A stretch of DNA of 64,000 nucleotides from Pholiota molesta (lineage: Eukaryota; Basidiomycota; Agaricomycetes; Agaricales; Strophariaceae): assembly GCA_014925825.1 (NCBI GenBank), contig JACGCK010000091.1, forward strand, positions 122,255 to 186,254, written 5' to 3'. The position numbers and the translations under genes are program-made. Each line of letters opens with the position of its first letter. The first letter of the stretch is position 1. This document shows, one piece after another, positions 47,919 to 60,037 of this stretch. The notes below the pieces were generated by a model that made no database searches, was not told the DNA's origin, and was given only the letters and a program-made list of their open reading frames with translations.

Positions 47919-50900
47919 ATGATGGACGCCGTCGTCCCGTCTGAGATCAGCTCTGAGCTCACGCAGATTCTGTCGAATCTGGTGCTGGGCGACAACGAGA
48001 TTCGGGCCAGGTGAGCACGGCAGCTGCAGCTCTCAGGCTCGTCTGCTCATGACGCCACGCAGTGCAGAGAAGGCGGTTAACGAGCGCTTGGCGCATACAC
48101 CTGAGCTGTACCTTCTAGCGCTTGCCCAGTTCGCGATTACGGCGGATACGGAAGTGGTACGTCGTCGTTTCCCTCGTATGCATGGCGAGATGCTGATCTG
48201 CGCCTCCATAGATGCGGTCTTTCTCCCTCGTCCTCCTGCGCCGCCTCGTCTTCCGCCCCGCCCCCATCTCCACATCCCAGCCGACCTCCGTGCTCGCTGC
48301 CGTCAGCGCTTCGCCCAACCGCACGACCCTCTACGACCACCTCTCCGCGCAGACCCTCAGCACCCTCGAGCGCCTGCTCCTCTTCTCCCTCGCCCACGAG
48401 ACCGCGCCCGGCGTGCGCCGCAAGACCGTCGACACTATCACGGACCTCGCCGCGCAGGGCATGGCGCGCGGGCACGCCTGGCACGCGCTCCAGGCGCAGG
48501 CCTTCGCGATGGCGCACGCGGGGCTCGAGGGGCACCCCGGGGTCGGGGGCGGCGCGGGCGCGCACCAGCCGCAGCAGACCGCGCCGCCCGTGCTGCAGCG
48601 CGAGAGCGCGTTCCGGGTCTTCGCGGGCTGCCCGAACCTGGTGATGGACCTGCAGATCGACGCGGTGCTGGGTGTGTTCCAGCGCGGGCTGAAGGACCAG
48701 GAGAGCGTGGAGGTGCGCCACGCGGCGCTGCTGGCGTCGGTGAACTTCTTGTCGGCGGCGGATGCGACGCAGCTCGCGCAGTCGATCGCGCTGCTGTCGC
48801 CGATGCTGGAGACGCTGGCGGATCTGGCGGGTTCGCTGTCGCAGCCGCCGCTCGGCGCCACGTCGAAAACGAGCAACTACCATTATCTGTCGACTTTCCT
48901 GTCTACGCTCACCCCGCTCTGCGCGACGCATCCGATATTGTTTTCGCCACATCTGCAGAGCCTGCTCACTTTCTTGCCGTCGCTCATCCTTCCACCTGTG
49001 GACTGTGGACCTACGCCGACCGTCAGCAGGCCGTTCCCTACTGGAGGCCGCAGTGGCGCATTTCTCTTTCCCCCACCCACACATGGCGCCGACGAAGACG
49101 AGGAGGGCCACGAGAACGGCGCGCCGCACGGAGACGCGGACGAGGAACGCGACGAGCGCTCGACGCTCCGGCTGAGCGCACTCGAGTTCATGATCAGTTT
49201 ATCCGAGGCGCGGCCGAACATGGTGCGCAAGGTGAACGGGTGGACGGAGGTCGTGGTGCGCGCGTGTCTCGAGGGCATGGGCGAGTTCGACGAGGACGAG
49301 ACGCAGGGCTTGGACGCGTGGTTGCGCGAGGATGTGAGTGTCTTCCCTGCTGCAGTGTCGATGCTGGGTTGTTTTTGGGCTTACGTGGGCGTTGGGTGTA
49401 GCCGTCGACGGCGTCTAGTTCTGCGGAGACGGACTCGCCGCCTGCGCTGTATGAGCAGTCTCTGGACCGCTTGCGTGTGCGATGGGCGGCAAGAGCATAC
49501 TGCCGCCCGCGTTCCAGGTGCGTATATGCGCTTCCGTGTCTATCCATACTCTAACACTTGTCTCTCCCTCGTATCGCGTCAACCACACTCGCTCCACCGC
49601 ATATACCCTTGAACTTGAACGGTTCGCATACATGCAGTACATCCCGTCGATGATGGTCTCCTTCGACTGGCGCGTGCGGCACGCCGGGCTGATGGCGATC
49701 GCGGCAATCGGCGAGGGCACAGGCAAGGTCATGCAGAAGGAGTCAGACCATCGTCGAGTGCGTTCCTTCTCCTTCCCTCCTCCTTCGCGCTATGCACGCG
49801 CTGACGCCCCGGATAGCATGGTCACCCCGATGTTCAAGGACGCGCATCCGCGCGTGCGCTACGCGGCGTGCCAGTGTGTGTGAGTGTGGTGGATAGTTTG
49901 TTGTCGTTGCCCGTGGTTGGACGGTTGATGCTGATTTTTTTGGTGTAGGGGCCAGCTGTGTACGGATCTGGAGGAGATTATCCAGCAGCGGTTCCACCGC
50001 CAGCTGTTCGCGGTGCTCATCCCAGCGTTGGAGGATCCTGAACCTCGGTATGCCCTTCCGCCTTTCCCACCCGTCGCACTGCTGATCCCCGCATGTCTGT
50101 CGCCCTGCAGGGTCCACGCGCACGCGGCGTCGGCGCTGATCAACTTCTGCGAGGGCGTGGAGCGGGACACGCTGCTCCCGTACCTCGACCCGATCGTCGC
50201 GCGCCTGCTGAAGCTGCTGAACCCGCCGGGCGACCCCGCGGCGGTGCGGCGCTACGTGCAGGAGCAGGCGATCACGACGCTCGCGATGGTCGCGGATGCG
50301 AGCGAGGCGACGTTTGCGAAGGTGCGTGTGCTTCCCTTTTCTTGTGCCGTCTTTCTGGGGACGGGTCTTTTTGGGGACGGGCGGAGGCTGATGTGCGGTT
50401 TTGGTTTTGGTTTGGGTACGATAGCATTATGGGACGATCATGCCGCTGTTGCTCAGTGTGCTGCGGAATGCGGAGGGTCCGGATTATAGCAAGCTGAGGG
50501 TCAAGGCGATGGAGTGTGCGGGGCTTATTGGTCAGTTCTGTTCCGCTGGTGGATGGTGTGGGATGGCAGGCTGATGTGTTGGGTTTGGGTGTGTAGCTAT
50601 TGCGGTGGGGCCTGAGGTGTTCCGGCCGGATTCGACGACGCTTATTGAGTTGCTTATGCGCATACAACGTGAGTAGCTATTTCCAAGTCATTTCATCCTT
50701 CTTTCTGTGCCTTTCCTTTCTTGATCTTAGATTCGACTGTATTGATGAATATTGGTTTTCCCTTGCAGAAAGTCCAGCGGATCCGAACGACACTCAACTG
50801 GGCCACTATCTGATGGCGACGTGGGCGAAAGTGTGTCAGGCACTGGGCGGCGAGTTCGAGACATACCTTCCCGTGGTGATGCCCTCCCTCCTTACGACCG

Positions 50901-51755
50901 CCAGCGCCAAGGCGGATCTCTCAATATACGGTGAGCACGCCAGCGCCTGACCTCCACTCAGCTTGTTCAGACGATCCCTCTCGCAGATGACGAAGACGCG
51001 TATGAAGAGCGCGAGGGTTGGGAGACCATCGTCTTGGATGGGCACACGTACGGCGTGCGCACGTCGGCGATGGACGAAAAATGCCAGGCGTTCGAGACGC
51101 TCGTTATCTACTGCTCGACGCTCGGGCCGCGGTTTGCGCCGTATCTGCCGCAGACGCTGGAGGTGACGCTGCCGTCGCTGCGCTTCTACTTCCACGAAGG
51201 CGTGCGCGAGGCATGCGCAATGTGCGTTCCCTTCTTTACTTCTCTCAATCTTAGGTCGTTGATATGTGTGTGCTCCCCAGGCTGATACCGATGCTCCTTG
51301 CTTGTGGGAAGCAGAACGGGACGCTGACGACGAACATGGTCACGACGACGTTCATGCAGATGATCAACTGCATCAGCACGGAGCACGACGCGACGTTCCT
51401 CGCGTCGCTCTACAAGTACTTCGGCGAGGCGCTGCGCGTGCTCGGCGGGCCCGGCGCGCTCGCGCCGGAGCTGCACGACGGGGTCATGGAGGCGACGAAG
51501 CGACAGCTCCATGCGCTCGCGGACCGGCGCAAGGCGCGCGCCGCGCGCGCTGCTGCGGGGGCGGGGGCGGGGGGCGAGTTTGATAGGGATGAGGTGGCGC
51601 TGGTGGAGGAGATGGAGGATTTTGCGCTGGAGGATATGGCGAAGATGCTGGCGGTGTTTGATGCGGGCCACCCGTTGTTGATGGCGGTGGCGGGGGTGCG
51701 GGATTTGGGGTTGAATACGTATGATAGCGATGAGGATGCGGAGGAGGATGGATGA
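47919..51755 (+). CDS. Importin-beta (IPO5/Kap121/Pse1 family), frame interrupted twice
   Basis: Thirteen exons: 47919-48010, 48063-48156, 48212-49333, 49402-49517, 49638-49757, 49817-49879, 49949-50047, 50111-50321, 50425-50530, 50597-50668, 50769-50930, 50987-51221, 51281-51755, about 988 aa. IPO5-type karyopherins bind Ran-GTP and nucleoporins and carry ribosomal proteins and histones into the nucleus. HEAT-repeat motifs typical of the family are clear: ERLLLFSLAHETAPGVRRKT, DWRVRHAGLMAIAAIGEGTG, DAHPRVRYAACQCVGQLC, HAHAASALINFCEG, KCQAFETLVIYCSTLG and RFYFHEGVREACAM. Two single-base-type frame changes are present: one in exon 4 near 49472 (between SLDRL and ACAMGGKSILPP, conserved as one block in IPO5) and one in exon 5 near 49743 (between VMQKE and TIVE). 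The C-terminus is shorter than human IPO5 (1,097 aa) and ends in an acidic tail. It is either mis-sequenced or newly decaying; the other 11 exons look fully functional. Confidence 0.85.
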
Positions 51756-52096
51756 GTGGGTGTGGGTGTGTCGTGGAGAGACGATTTGTGCGGGTTAATT
51801 GGGTAGGGATTGGAGTATTTATGCTTTCGATGAGTTTTTTCTATTTATTTGAACTCGTTCACTCCAATATACTGTATATTTCGTGGATGCCGCATTAATG
51901 CATCCGTGCTTCTGCTTCAAAAACAGTAATACGATTATCGAAATGTTTCAAATTTGGTCTCAGATTTTTCTACTTCGCGAGCGCAACCATCTGAACCACC
52001 ATCTCGTATACATCATTATCTATCTGATAGGTGAGCTTCTTCGCGGCCTTTGCAGAAAATTGTGATCTATAGTATGGATTTCTTGCCAGACCGAAT
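51756..52096. other. 3' flank of importin gene
   Basis: AT-rich, without an exon. It probably contains the importin polyadenylation region (for example AATATACTGTATATTTCG near 51866) and the promoter of the small open frame that follows. Confidence 0.5.
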
Positions 52097-52441
52097 ATGC
52101 GCATCGCTTGTGGCTACATCCTCAACCACGACCAGCTCAAAGCACTTGGCGCATCCCGCGGGTTGACAATCGACCACGGCGAAACACACAAGCTGGAATC
52201 CGACTTTCGGCGAAAACACGTCCATTCATTGCAGGCCATCCCTATCGACTATCCCAGGGGAAGCCTGGGCGTTCCGCCCGTCCCGCAAACGTTAATGTTG
52301 ACCAGATTAGAGGATGGGTCTGCGGACAGGGTGCTGGATCCTGTCACGTTCGTTGAGAATGACGGCGACCGTTTGGTGAGGCGGTGGTTGGAGCAGTACG
52401 GGATACGGGATACGGCGTTTGTCACTGTTCCTGAATCCTGA
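52097..52441 (+). CDS. Hypothetical protein, 114 aa
   Basis: A single open frame from ATG 52097 to the stop at 52441. The composition is protein-like, with balanced charge and a long frame in moderately GC sequence. Examples are ILNHDQLKALGASRGLTIDH near the N-terminus and FVENDGDRLVRRWLEQYGI near the C-terminus. There is no signal peptide, membrane segment or recognised domain. The lack of introns and short length leave it uncertain whether it is a gene or the surviving exon of a larger one. I do not recognise the family. Confidence 0.4.
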   Translation: MRIACGYILNHDQLKALGASRGLTIDHGETHKLESDFRRKHVHSLQAIPIDYPRGSLGVPPVPQTLMLTRLEDGSADRVLDPVTFVENDGDRLVRRWLEQYGIRDTAFVTVPES

Positions 52442-55400
52442 GCTAAGTTTCAAGATTATGCGTTCAGCGATTGAATTCATTATATGGCGTGTACCTTGTG
52501 ATCCTAACGCAACTCTAGCAAAGTTCTGCGAATGACCAACAAAGTAATGATTATGATATCCTGCTGGAATTCTTTTTGGTATGGCTACTGACCGTTAGGG
52601 TCGGCGCTTAATTTTCTTGAGCGTTCAGATAATAAAGGTCGCCATGTCCGAATTGATTGGCAGCGTGTCAATTTGATACCTATGGAGAACATTGTACGGT
52701 AGTATCTCTGTATAAATGTCATTCATTATTTTTCCCGTCATAGTGGAACTAGTACTCGAACATGAGAACGAAATCCACGCCCGATAAATATACCCAGGCG
52801 CAATGCTTCTTGGACATAACATGAGAATGGGCCGCACGTATGCGGCTTCCCACCGACTCCCGAGTCTTGTATTGTCTCCGAAGTGCGGAGAAATTTTAGA
52901 GTTCGATATACCATATAAGACGATCTTTGGGCGACAGTGTGCGAAGTCCTGCTGTTCGGTGGCTATTATTCCCAGAAGGCGCCTGTGATAGTTGAGCTTA
53001 ACTGAGTGTTCAGCGATTCATTTGGCCTGGCGTTGGTATTGATCCCGACAAGGTGGCTTGAAGAGCCTTTCGGCGGGGAGCAGAGTGGATAGGGTGATTT
53101 TTATAACGTGTGTATAGATAGGTGATATTTCGATTGGCTGGGCCGACATCGGAGGTTATGTGACCGGGTCTAAGTAGACAGAATATCGTCTTTGGTACTT
53201 ATCATACTTACTCAGGCGCCGCCAATTTAATAGTACGATTTGAGAGCGTTTCTGAATCAGATAGGCGACAATTTAAACGGCGCTGTAGAGATGAAATCTG
53301 TCGACTTCCCCTGAAGTTAGTAGTGCTAGCTCACTGAGTACTAGTAGGCATGGCGGAAATGACGGTGGGCATCCAGGTTTTCGGTGTCGTACACTGTGCG
53401 CAGGACTTGGAAGGTGGTGCAACAGTGACACGGCCCTAAGGCGCAGCGTGGCCGAGGTCTAGACCGCAGGGAGCGGTGCGTGTCATGTTCCCTGACGCAT
53501 CCCGGATTCACGCACACTCACGCCATTCATGGCGTCGACGTAGTCGCCGAGCGGCAGCGGGTGGCATGTGGGCGTTTTGGGCGAATGATGCCGCTTTTGG
53601 GCTAGCGCCCGTGTTCACAAAATTGAAACACTCATAACACACTACATTTAATTAAGACTACATGAAATTTTGATTTTTTTAACGGCGTGTCTCTGAGATT
53701 TGCGGGTGGGAGTTTGGTTCTGCCGCTGATCTTCGTACCGATGAGGCGAGCTTGCATCGTCGTCCAAGATAGGATCATAGAACTCGAAGCACTCAGTACT
53801 TACCGGCAGAACAAGCGCGCATCGCATGCCGTCTTGCGATAGTAGATACCGTAACATACGCGTCTGGACTGTTATGCGTTCAAACCGGGGCGCGTCGCAG
53901 AGCGGCCGATCCCGGAATGTCTGGACAGATATGTGGATGTGTCATCGTCGACCATCAACGGCGGAGGCGCTGCGCGCCTCAGCTTGCTCTCGTCGGGCAC
54001 CGCGGGGGGTTCGATGACATCGCAGGTTATTACTGGTAGAACGAGCGCGCGTCGCATTCTGTGTACTATTGGCAAACCTCCAGCGAGCGTCTTACGGTTC
54101 GGAGATACGCGTCTAGAGCTGTTTTCCATTCAAGCTTCAAGCCGAATGTCTGGACAGATAATAAATTAGGTATCATCATCGACCGTCAACATCGGAGGCG
54201 CTCTGCGCCTCACATTGCTCTCACTCTGACTGGGGCGGACACGTCCATGACAAGCGCATCGGCGGGTACCGCGGGGCGGTGGTGTTACACTGGTGTATCA
54301 CAGAGCAGGTTGGGGATGTGAGCGTGATTGGTGTGGGTGACATGTCGTTGACGTTTGACAGCACTGGCGCGATTATAAATAGGGACTTGGTGGGTGGGCG
54401 ACGTCATAGGCGGGCGATAAGAACTAACTCATGGGTGCGTGGGTGCGTGTGGTGTGGGTAGAGGGGCGGGCGGGGGGTACGGAGGGCTGGCACTGGGCAG
54501 TGCTATAATGTGGATCTGTGGCGGGTGCGGTGAGTGAGCGGCGGGTCCGCCGGGTGCGCACCGCCAAATTCGGTATGCGCAGGGGTTATGTATATATAGG
54601 CTGTCCTCGTATGTCGTACTCTGGCGTCCTGGTGCGGAGAAGCAGGCGCATATCTGACAAGGGTATGAGATAAGCCAGTGACCGACCTGGGTTGGCTGTT
54701 CAGTACTCAGTGTGTATATGTATGTGGTGTAATGGAAGCGCGGATGGAGCATGCTGTGACCTGTCGAGCGTATGCAGATGTACATACTTTTTACATACTT
54801 GGTACAGACCCGGTGTTGGGATATGAGAATCTGAGCACTTATCTGGGGAGGATGACTTCTAGGTTTCGGAGTAATGTTGTCCTGGGCAAGAATAGGCGTT
54901 TGTTCGGAGCCGCGATGGGGGAAGCGCGGGATGTGCGCTTGACATCCTTACCTCGAGCAGGCGTACCTTCAAGTTCGAAGGTGTCCAAATCCAATGGTCA
55001 CGCGTGCGTGCGCGAACGGGTACCGTACCCCGCCCGGGCCTGTATGGCAAATGCGTGTGGGCTATTCTGTGGGCCAAGCCAGCTTTGCGTGGGCGCGGTC
55101 GTGAAGCAGATAACCTGTACGCTGCTCCAGGACCAGAGGGTGGGACGTGCGTCGTCGAGCGAAGCATGGGCTTTGCCGTCGACGACTCGACGTCGGGCGC
55201 CAAGGCGATATTATCGAGAGAATGAATTGAGAATGAAAGAGGGAGAGTTTGCGTGGGCGAAGCGTGGCGGTGTAGATGGCGACCTCTTATGTCATTGGGA
55301 ACCGGCGCTCGCTGGTAGGGCGGCGCTGCGGTATGTATGTACTCTATCTGGGCAAGGCACGAATTTTTTGTCGATTCTACTGAATGCTGCGCAGACTGAG

Positions 55401-56112
55401 GAAGACGGGATAGTTTAATTATACAAGCCGATGAGGCGCAACATTCAATTAAGGGCTCAGGAGTCAGGTCAGAGTAGTAGACATTCAATGGAACCCCAGT
55501 CTAACCCATACATAACATATCATATACACGAAGGACGTTGCTGCTAGCCTTGATTGCGGATTTCATTAACGGGTGCCACCGTCATCGGGACGCGAAAGAC
55601 ATACCGCAATTCCGAACAAGCGTGTCTGCGTGGTGTGTTGTTGGTGTGCGCACAGCGCAAAGAATTGGCAAAGAATAAATATGTGAGGAGAATATGTTTT
55701 TGCGGATTGCTGGACGCGGTGGCCACTGGCCAGAGGGGTCGAGCTCGAAAGCTAAAGCGGTGCTTAGCTGGTTGCGACGGACATGGTCGTCCGGGGAACT
55801 CTTGCTTGCCGCGACAGACAGGGTGAGCGAGGCGGCCGTGACAGATGGTGATCTGCCCGAATAAGGACAAAGGCAACTTACGTAATGGTGTTCCTATTCG
55901 CGGTGGGAAATAGGAAAAGGTCTGCTTCCCAACCTCCTCTCTCCCATCACCATCCTCCTCAACCCTCAATCCCGCCCTCCGTCGTCCCCACCACGGCCAG
56001 CACGATCCACTGCTAGAGCGGCAGATAGTTTAGGTCAACTCAGGAGAACTCGCGACGCATCAGCATCCAGGGGCTTGCATATCATTACGAGGCGAATAAG
56101 AATAAGCACACT
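52442..56112. other. Gene-poor stretch with diverged direct repeat
   Basis: 3.7 kb without a supported gene. An imperfect direct repeat occupies about 53800-53975 and 54032-54210: both copies carry GGCAGAACAAGCGCGCATCGCA/GGTAGAACGAGCGCGCGTCGCA, ATACGCGTCT, AATGTCTGGACAGATA and a TCGACC(A)TCAAC block. Long frames at 54678-55418 (plus) and 54859-55488 (minus) overlap each other and lack motifs, so I do not accept either. The last 200 bp precede the G-alpha ATG and should contain its promoter and CT-rich leader (about 55926-55985). Confidence 0.55.
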
Positions 56113-58145
56113 ATGGGTGGCTGCGTATCCCAACCAGACCGCGCGGGCAAGGAGCGCTCCGACGAGATCGACAGGACGCTCGAGGAGGACAACAAAAAGT
56201 TCAAGCGCGACTGCAAAATACTCCTCCTAGGCGAGTCGCGCCTCTTCCGCCGCCCCGCGCAGGCACAGGCACTGACACGCGCTCCTCTCCTTAGGCTCTG
56301 GCGAGTCTGGCAAGACGACGATCGTCAAACAGATGAAGATCATGTACCAGGACGGCTTCTCCAACGCGGAGCTCGCGGAGTACCGCCCGGCCATCTACAA
56401 GAACGTTCTTGACTCGGCCAACGCCGTCGTGGTACATATGAAGAAGATCGGCCTGGAGTGCGTCGAGTTTGCGAATAGGGTCAGTCCGCGTTGTGTTTTT
56501 GCCCCCCGACATTCACTATGTGGTGTCATCTGCGTCTTACTTCCTTCATTCTCTGCTGCTTCGATTTGCTGTGCTGTGCTCGGTACTGACGCTTTGCTTC
56601 CGCCCTTTTTCATATCCCCCCCGTTCTCCGCTCCAGCCCCTCGCCGAAAAGATCATCGACCATCACATCGATCTCCAGAACCGGCCGCCCGTCGTGTCCA
56701 CCGAGATTGCGGACGCTATCCACCAGCTGTGGAAAGACCCCATCATCACCAAGATCATGGACGAGCACTCCAGCGAGTTCTATCTCATGGACTCGGCGCC
56801 GTAGTACGTCGTCTATCCCCTATCGTGCTCACTTCCATCCGCTACGCCCCTCTGACCGATCATGTTGAACGTCTAGCTTTTTCTCGGAAGTGCTACGGAT
56901 AGGCTCCCCAGGCTACCTCCCCAACGAGACGGACGTCCTGCGCGCACGTCAGAAGAGCGTGGGCATTGCGGAGACACGGTTCCAGATGGGCCAGCTCTCG
57001 TGAGTCCGTCCATCTGATCATCATCATCTTCGTTATTAGTATTGCGGTGCGGGCTGTGGCGGTGTGCGAGAGACTGGGCGCTGTGTTCGGACCGCGTGGT
57101 CAGTGGAGGGTTCGTGGGCCGCGTTCCGTATTGCCTCGCGTCGGCGACCGGGCGGATGGTGTACTGCCTCCAGGCAGTGAGGGACCCGCCAGCGAGTACG
57201 AGCTGGGCTGGGCTGTGCGGTGACGAGGCGGCGGCGGGGTGGTGCGGCGATGGCTTGGGGATAAGTTTCCTATTCGGGCGCTGAGCTTGTGCCCCCCATG
57301 GGCGTATCATGCGGCGTGGGTTCTCGCGCTGACTGCTGCCGCCGCCCTTTACGCGAATGGCCGGCCATCCCGGGCCTGGCTCGCCACGACGCCTCCTTGA
57401 CGCCCTGCCTTGTCCTTGTCGTGTTGCCTTCGATTTTTATGTGATGTTCCTTCCAGATTCGAGATTGGCTAACCGTTTGGATTTTCTTGTTTTATGCAGA
57501 ATACACATGTTCGATGTCGGCGGGCAACGGAGCGAGCGGAAGAAGTGGATCCATTGCTTCGAGAGCGTCACCAGCATCATCTTCTGCACGGCGCTGAGCG
57601 AGTACGATCAGGTGCTGCTTGAGGAGAAGAGCCAGGTGCGTTCCCCACCACCCCTCCTCCCGCCTCCCCTCCTTAACCTCTTGCTAACCCCACCCGCGGC
57701 GTGTAGAACCGCATGCTGGAGTCGCTCGTGCTCTTCGAGAGCGTGATCAACTCGCGGTGGTTCCTGCGCACGTCGATCATCCTGTTCCTGAACAAGATCG
57801 ACGTGTTCAAGAACAAGCTGCCGAAGGTGCCCCTGGAGCGGTATTTTCCGGAGTATACGGGCGGGTCGGATATTAATAAGGCGGCGAAGTATATTTTGTG
57901 GAAGTTCATGCAGGCGAACCGGGCGCGGTTGAGTGTGTATCCGCAGTACGTGTTGCCTTTGTTTGTTCTGTTTCATTTTTCGTTTGCGGTGTGGAAGTGG
58001 GAATGGTTCGCTGATGATGTGTTTGTTCCTTTTTTGTGTGGGTAGTTTGACGCAGGCGACGGATACGTCGAATATAAGGCTGGTGTTCGCTGCGGTGAAG
58101 GAGACGATACTGCAGAACGCGCTGAAGGACTCGGGGATCCTATGA
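56113..58145 (+). CDS. Heterotrimeric G-protein alpha subunit (fungal GPA family)
   Basis: Seven exons (56113-56230, 56295-56479, 56637-56803, 56877-56999, 57500-57635, 57707-57945, 58046-58145) give 355 aa, the normal G-alpha length. It binds GTP at the plasma membrane and relays receptor signals (nutrient, mating or cAMP pathways). MGGCVS at the N-terminus offers N-myristoylation (Gly2) and palmitoylation (Cys4). Motifs: P-loop GSGESGKTT (40-48), catalytic Arg181 in RARQKSVGI (switch I), [12 protein letters not shown] (203-214, catalytic Gln207), NKID (272-275), TQATDT (guanine-binding TCAT equivalent) and C-terminal LKDSGIL. The C-terminus lacks the pertussis-toxin Cys at position -4 (Ser instead). 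Switch I has K-S-V where K-T-T or K-S-T is usual. Intron 1 splits the P-loop codon exactly and begins with GC (GCGAGT), an inferred GC-AG intron. Intron 4 is 500 bp, far longer than the others. The C-terminus suggests the cAMP/Gpa1-like fungal class. Confidence 0.96.
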
Positions 58146-60037
58146 CACCTAGTGGCCTTCCTTTCGTGTGTGCTCGTTCTCCTCTGTCTGTATCGCCATC
58201 GCCCCTTACCCTCATCATCATCGTAATCATTATCGTCGTTATCCCTCGCCCGCCCTCGTCCTCGCCCTCGCCCTTGTCGCCTCTCTCGGTTCCTCGCCGC
58301 TCTCGATGTAGATTCTCGCCCCCGGTCTCAACTCTCGTCTCTCACCCATATTCACGACCCGTCCTTCTCCCCCTCATGACGCCCCCCAAAACGCGCGTCT
58401 ATCGCGCGCCCAGATCTATACCACCACCGTCTGCTTGTCGTCCGCCGCCCCGCCTCCTTGGATGAATACCCATCGCCCCGTGAAGGCGGTCGCTTCGCCG
58501 CGCCGCTCTCCGCACTTATTTAATCGCTCGGATCCGCATCTCATAGCCTACTCACGCCGCAACCAACCACCATGCACCATGCGCGCCGGGTGTCGCGCCT
58601 GTCGCGGCGCTGAAGCCCGGACGCCTCGCGCACCGCCTAGCTCGTTGGCCACGCCCGTCTTCGCCTTGGATGTCGTATTGATGAGGGCTGCCTGCGTGAG
58701 TGCCCACGTCCCGTGAGATGTCGCGCGTGGATATGGGGCTTCTGCGCTGCCGCCCTGGAGTGCCCTGATGATGGTGGATGGATGTGCGGGTGGGTGGGTT
58801 GGTGGTGGTGTTACGATGGTGCGTGCGTTCTGGATACAGCGACCCCGAAGACCATGCGACGGACACCCCCTTCTCCGTTGACAGTCTCGACGTGCATGTA
58901 CGTCGTCTCGCGTCTTCGCTGCATTGCTTTCGTTCCCTTTCTTCCTCATATAATCTCTCTTTCCTATCTGCTGCCACGCTCCTCTGCCGCCGTCGTTTAC
59001 CCTAGTCTATACTATGTTATGCTGCTCGAACGATCTATGTTTACCCGCCGTACTATTTACCCATACACCCCTCCATCGTCTCATTTTTTACTTCTCGCGT
59101 CGCTTTTTGCATTGTGCTTCATCTATTCCCTTTCTCTCTTCCGCACGGTTTTCCAAATTCAAGAATGTACTACCATCTCTGCTGTTATCCATTCATTCAT
59201 CCTTTTTCGCGTTGGTCCTGTGCTTGTCTTCCGTGTCATGCTCGTTCTGATTTCGTGAACTTGTTTTTGCCTCGTTCTTATCTCGACGATTCCGTTTGCT
59301 TTCGTCGGTTTGCCAGAGATCTTAGACGCGCTATGTTAATTCATTTTCTATTATCGTGCTACCCTTTTTTTTTGTTCGGAGTGCGATATGTCTATTGTGT
59401 TTTGATGTATGTCGTTCCGTTGTGTGTATGTTTTGGATAATGGATATATAGCTGCTCTGGGATATGTATCGGAGGCAGGTGTGATTACCATTACAGAAGA
59501 TAGATAACGGGATGTAAAGTAGCGAGTTGTGGTTGTGTCGTATCAAAAGACTTTGCCTGCAGCTTATTGATGATATATCATATGGTAGGGTATATCTATA
59601 TGAACCAATGTGTATACCAATGCAATGAAGGGCCGATATAGATGCTGCGATCACCTTTCATCCAAATACCCCTCTTCCAAAGGCGACGACTCAGAATTGC
59701 ATTTGCGACAAACTCATTTTTGTGACCTTCTCCTTATTGAACGCCCCACTCGTTTCTACATTCTCCTTCCTTCGTTGGTAGAGAGCACTTTGTCCTTCAG
59801 CCCTGCCTTCCATATATGTCATTCGGGAACGCAGTACGGGAAGACAGAGAACAGCCCTCGAAGAACGCACATACGGCGTCCAAATGTCTCGACGATTTCC
59901 TCCACCCCATCTCCTCCTGGAATCGTTGCCGCCTTGAAAGAGATATTCGTCAAATTTCTCTTCTGCGGTAATGCGAAACACAAACGTCAATGTACATCAA
60001 CTTGACATCAACGAAAGGATTGTAGGCCGCCGTAGTA
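58146..60037. other. Intergenic: G-alpha 3' region and a dispersed repeat
   Basis: 58146-59600 is pyrimidine-rich (CT-rich on the plus strand) and holds no exon; the first part is the probable 3' untranslated region of the G-alpha gene. 59650-59975 is the inverted copy of the sequence at 41.64-41.98 kb (listed there), with an open minus frame reading EYLFQGGNDSRRRWGGG. A short unique stretch leads to the transposon-like element at 60038. Confidence 0.55.

Noticed and set aside
54678..55488. Overlapping plus (246 codon) and minus (209 codon) frames
   Set aside because: The frames overlap on opposite strands and neither has a recognised motif or splice context.
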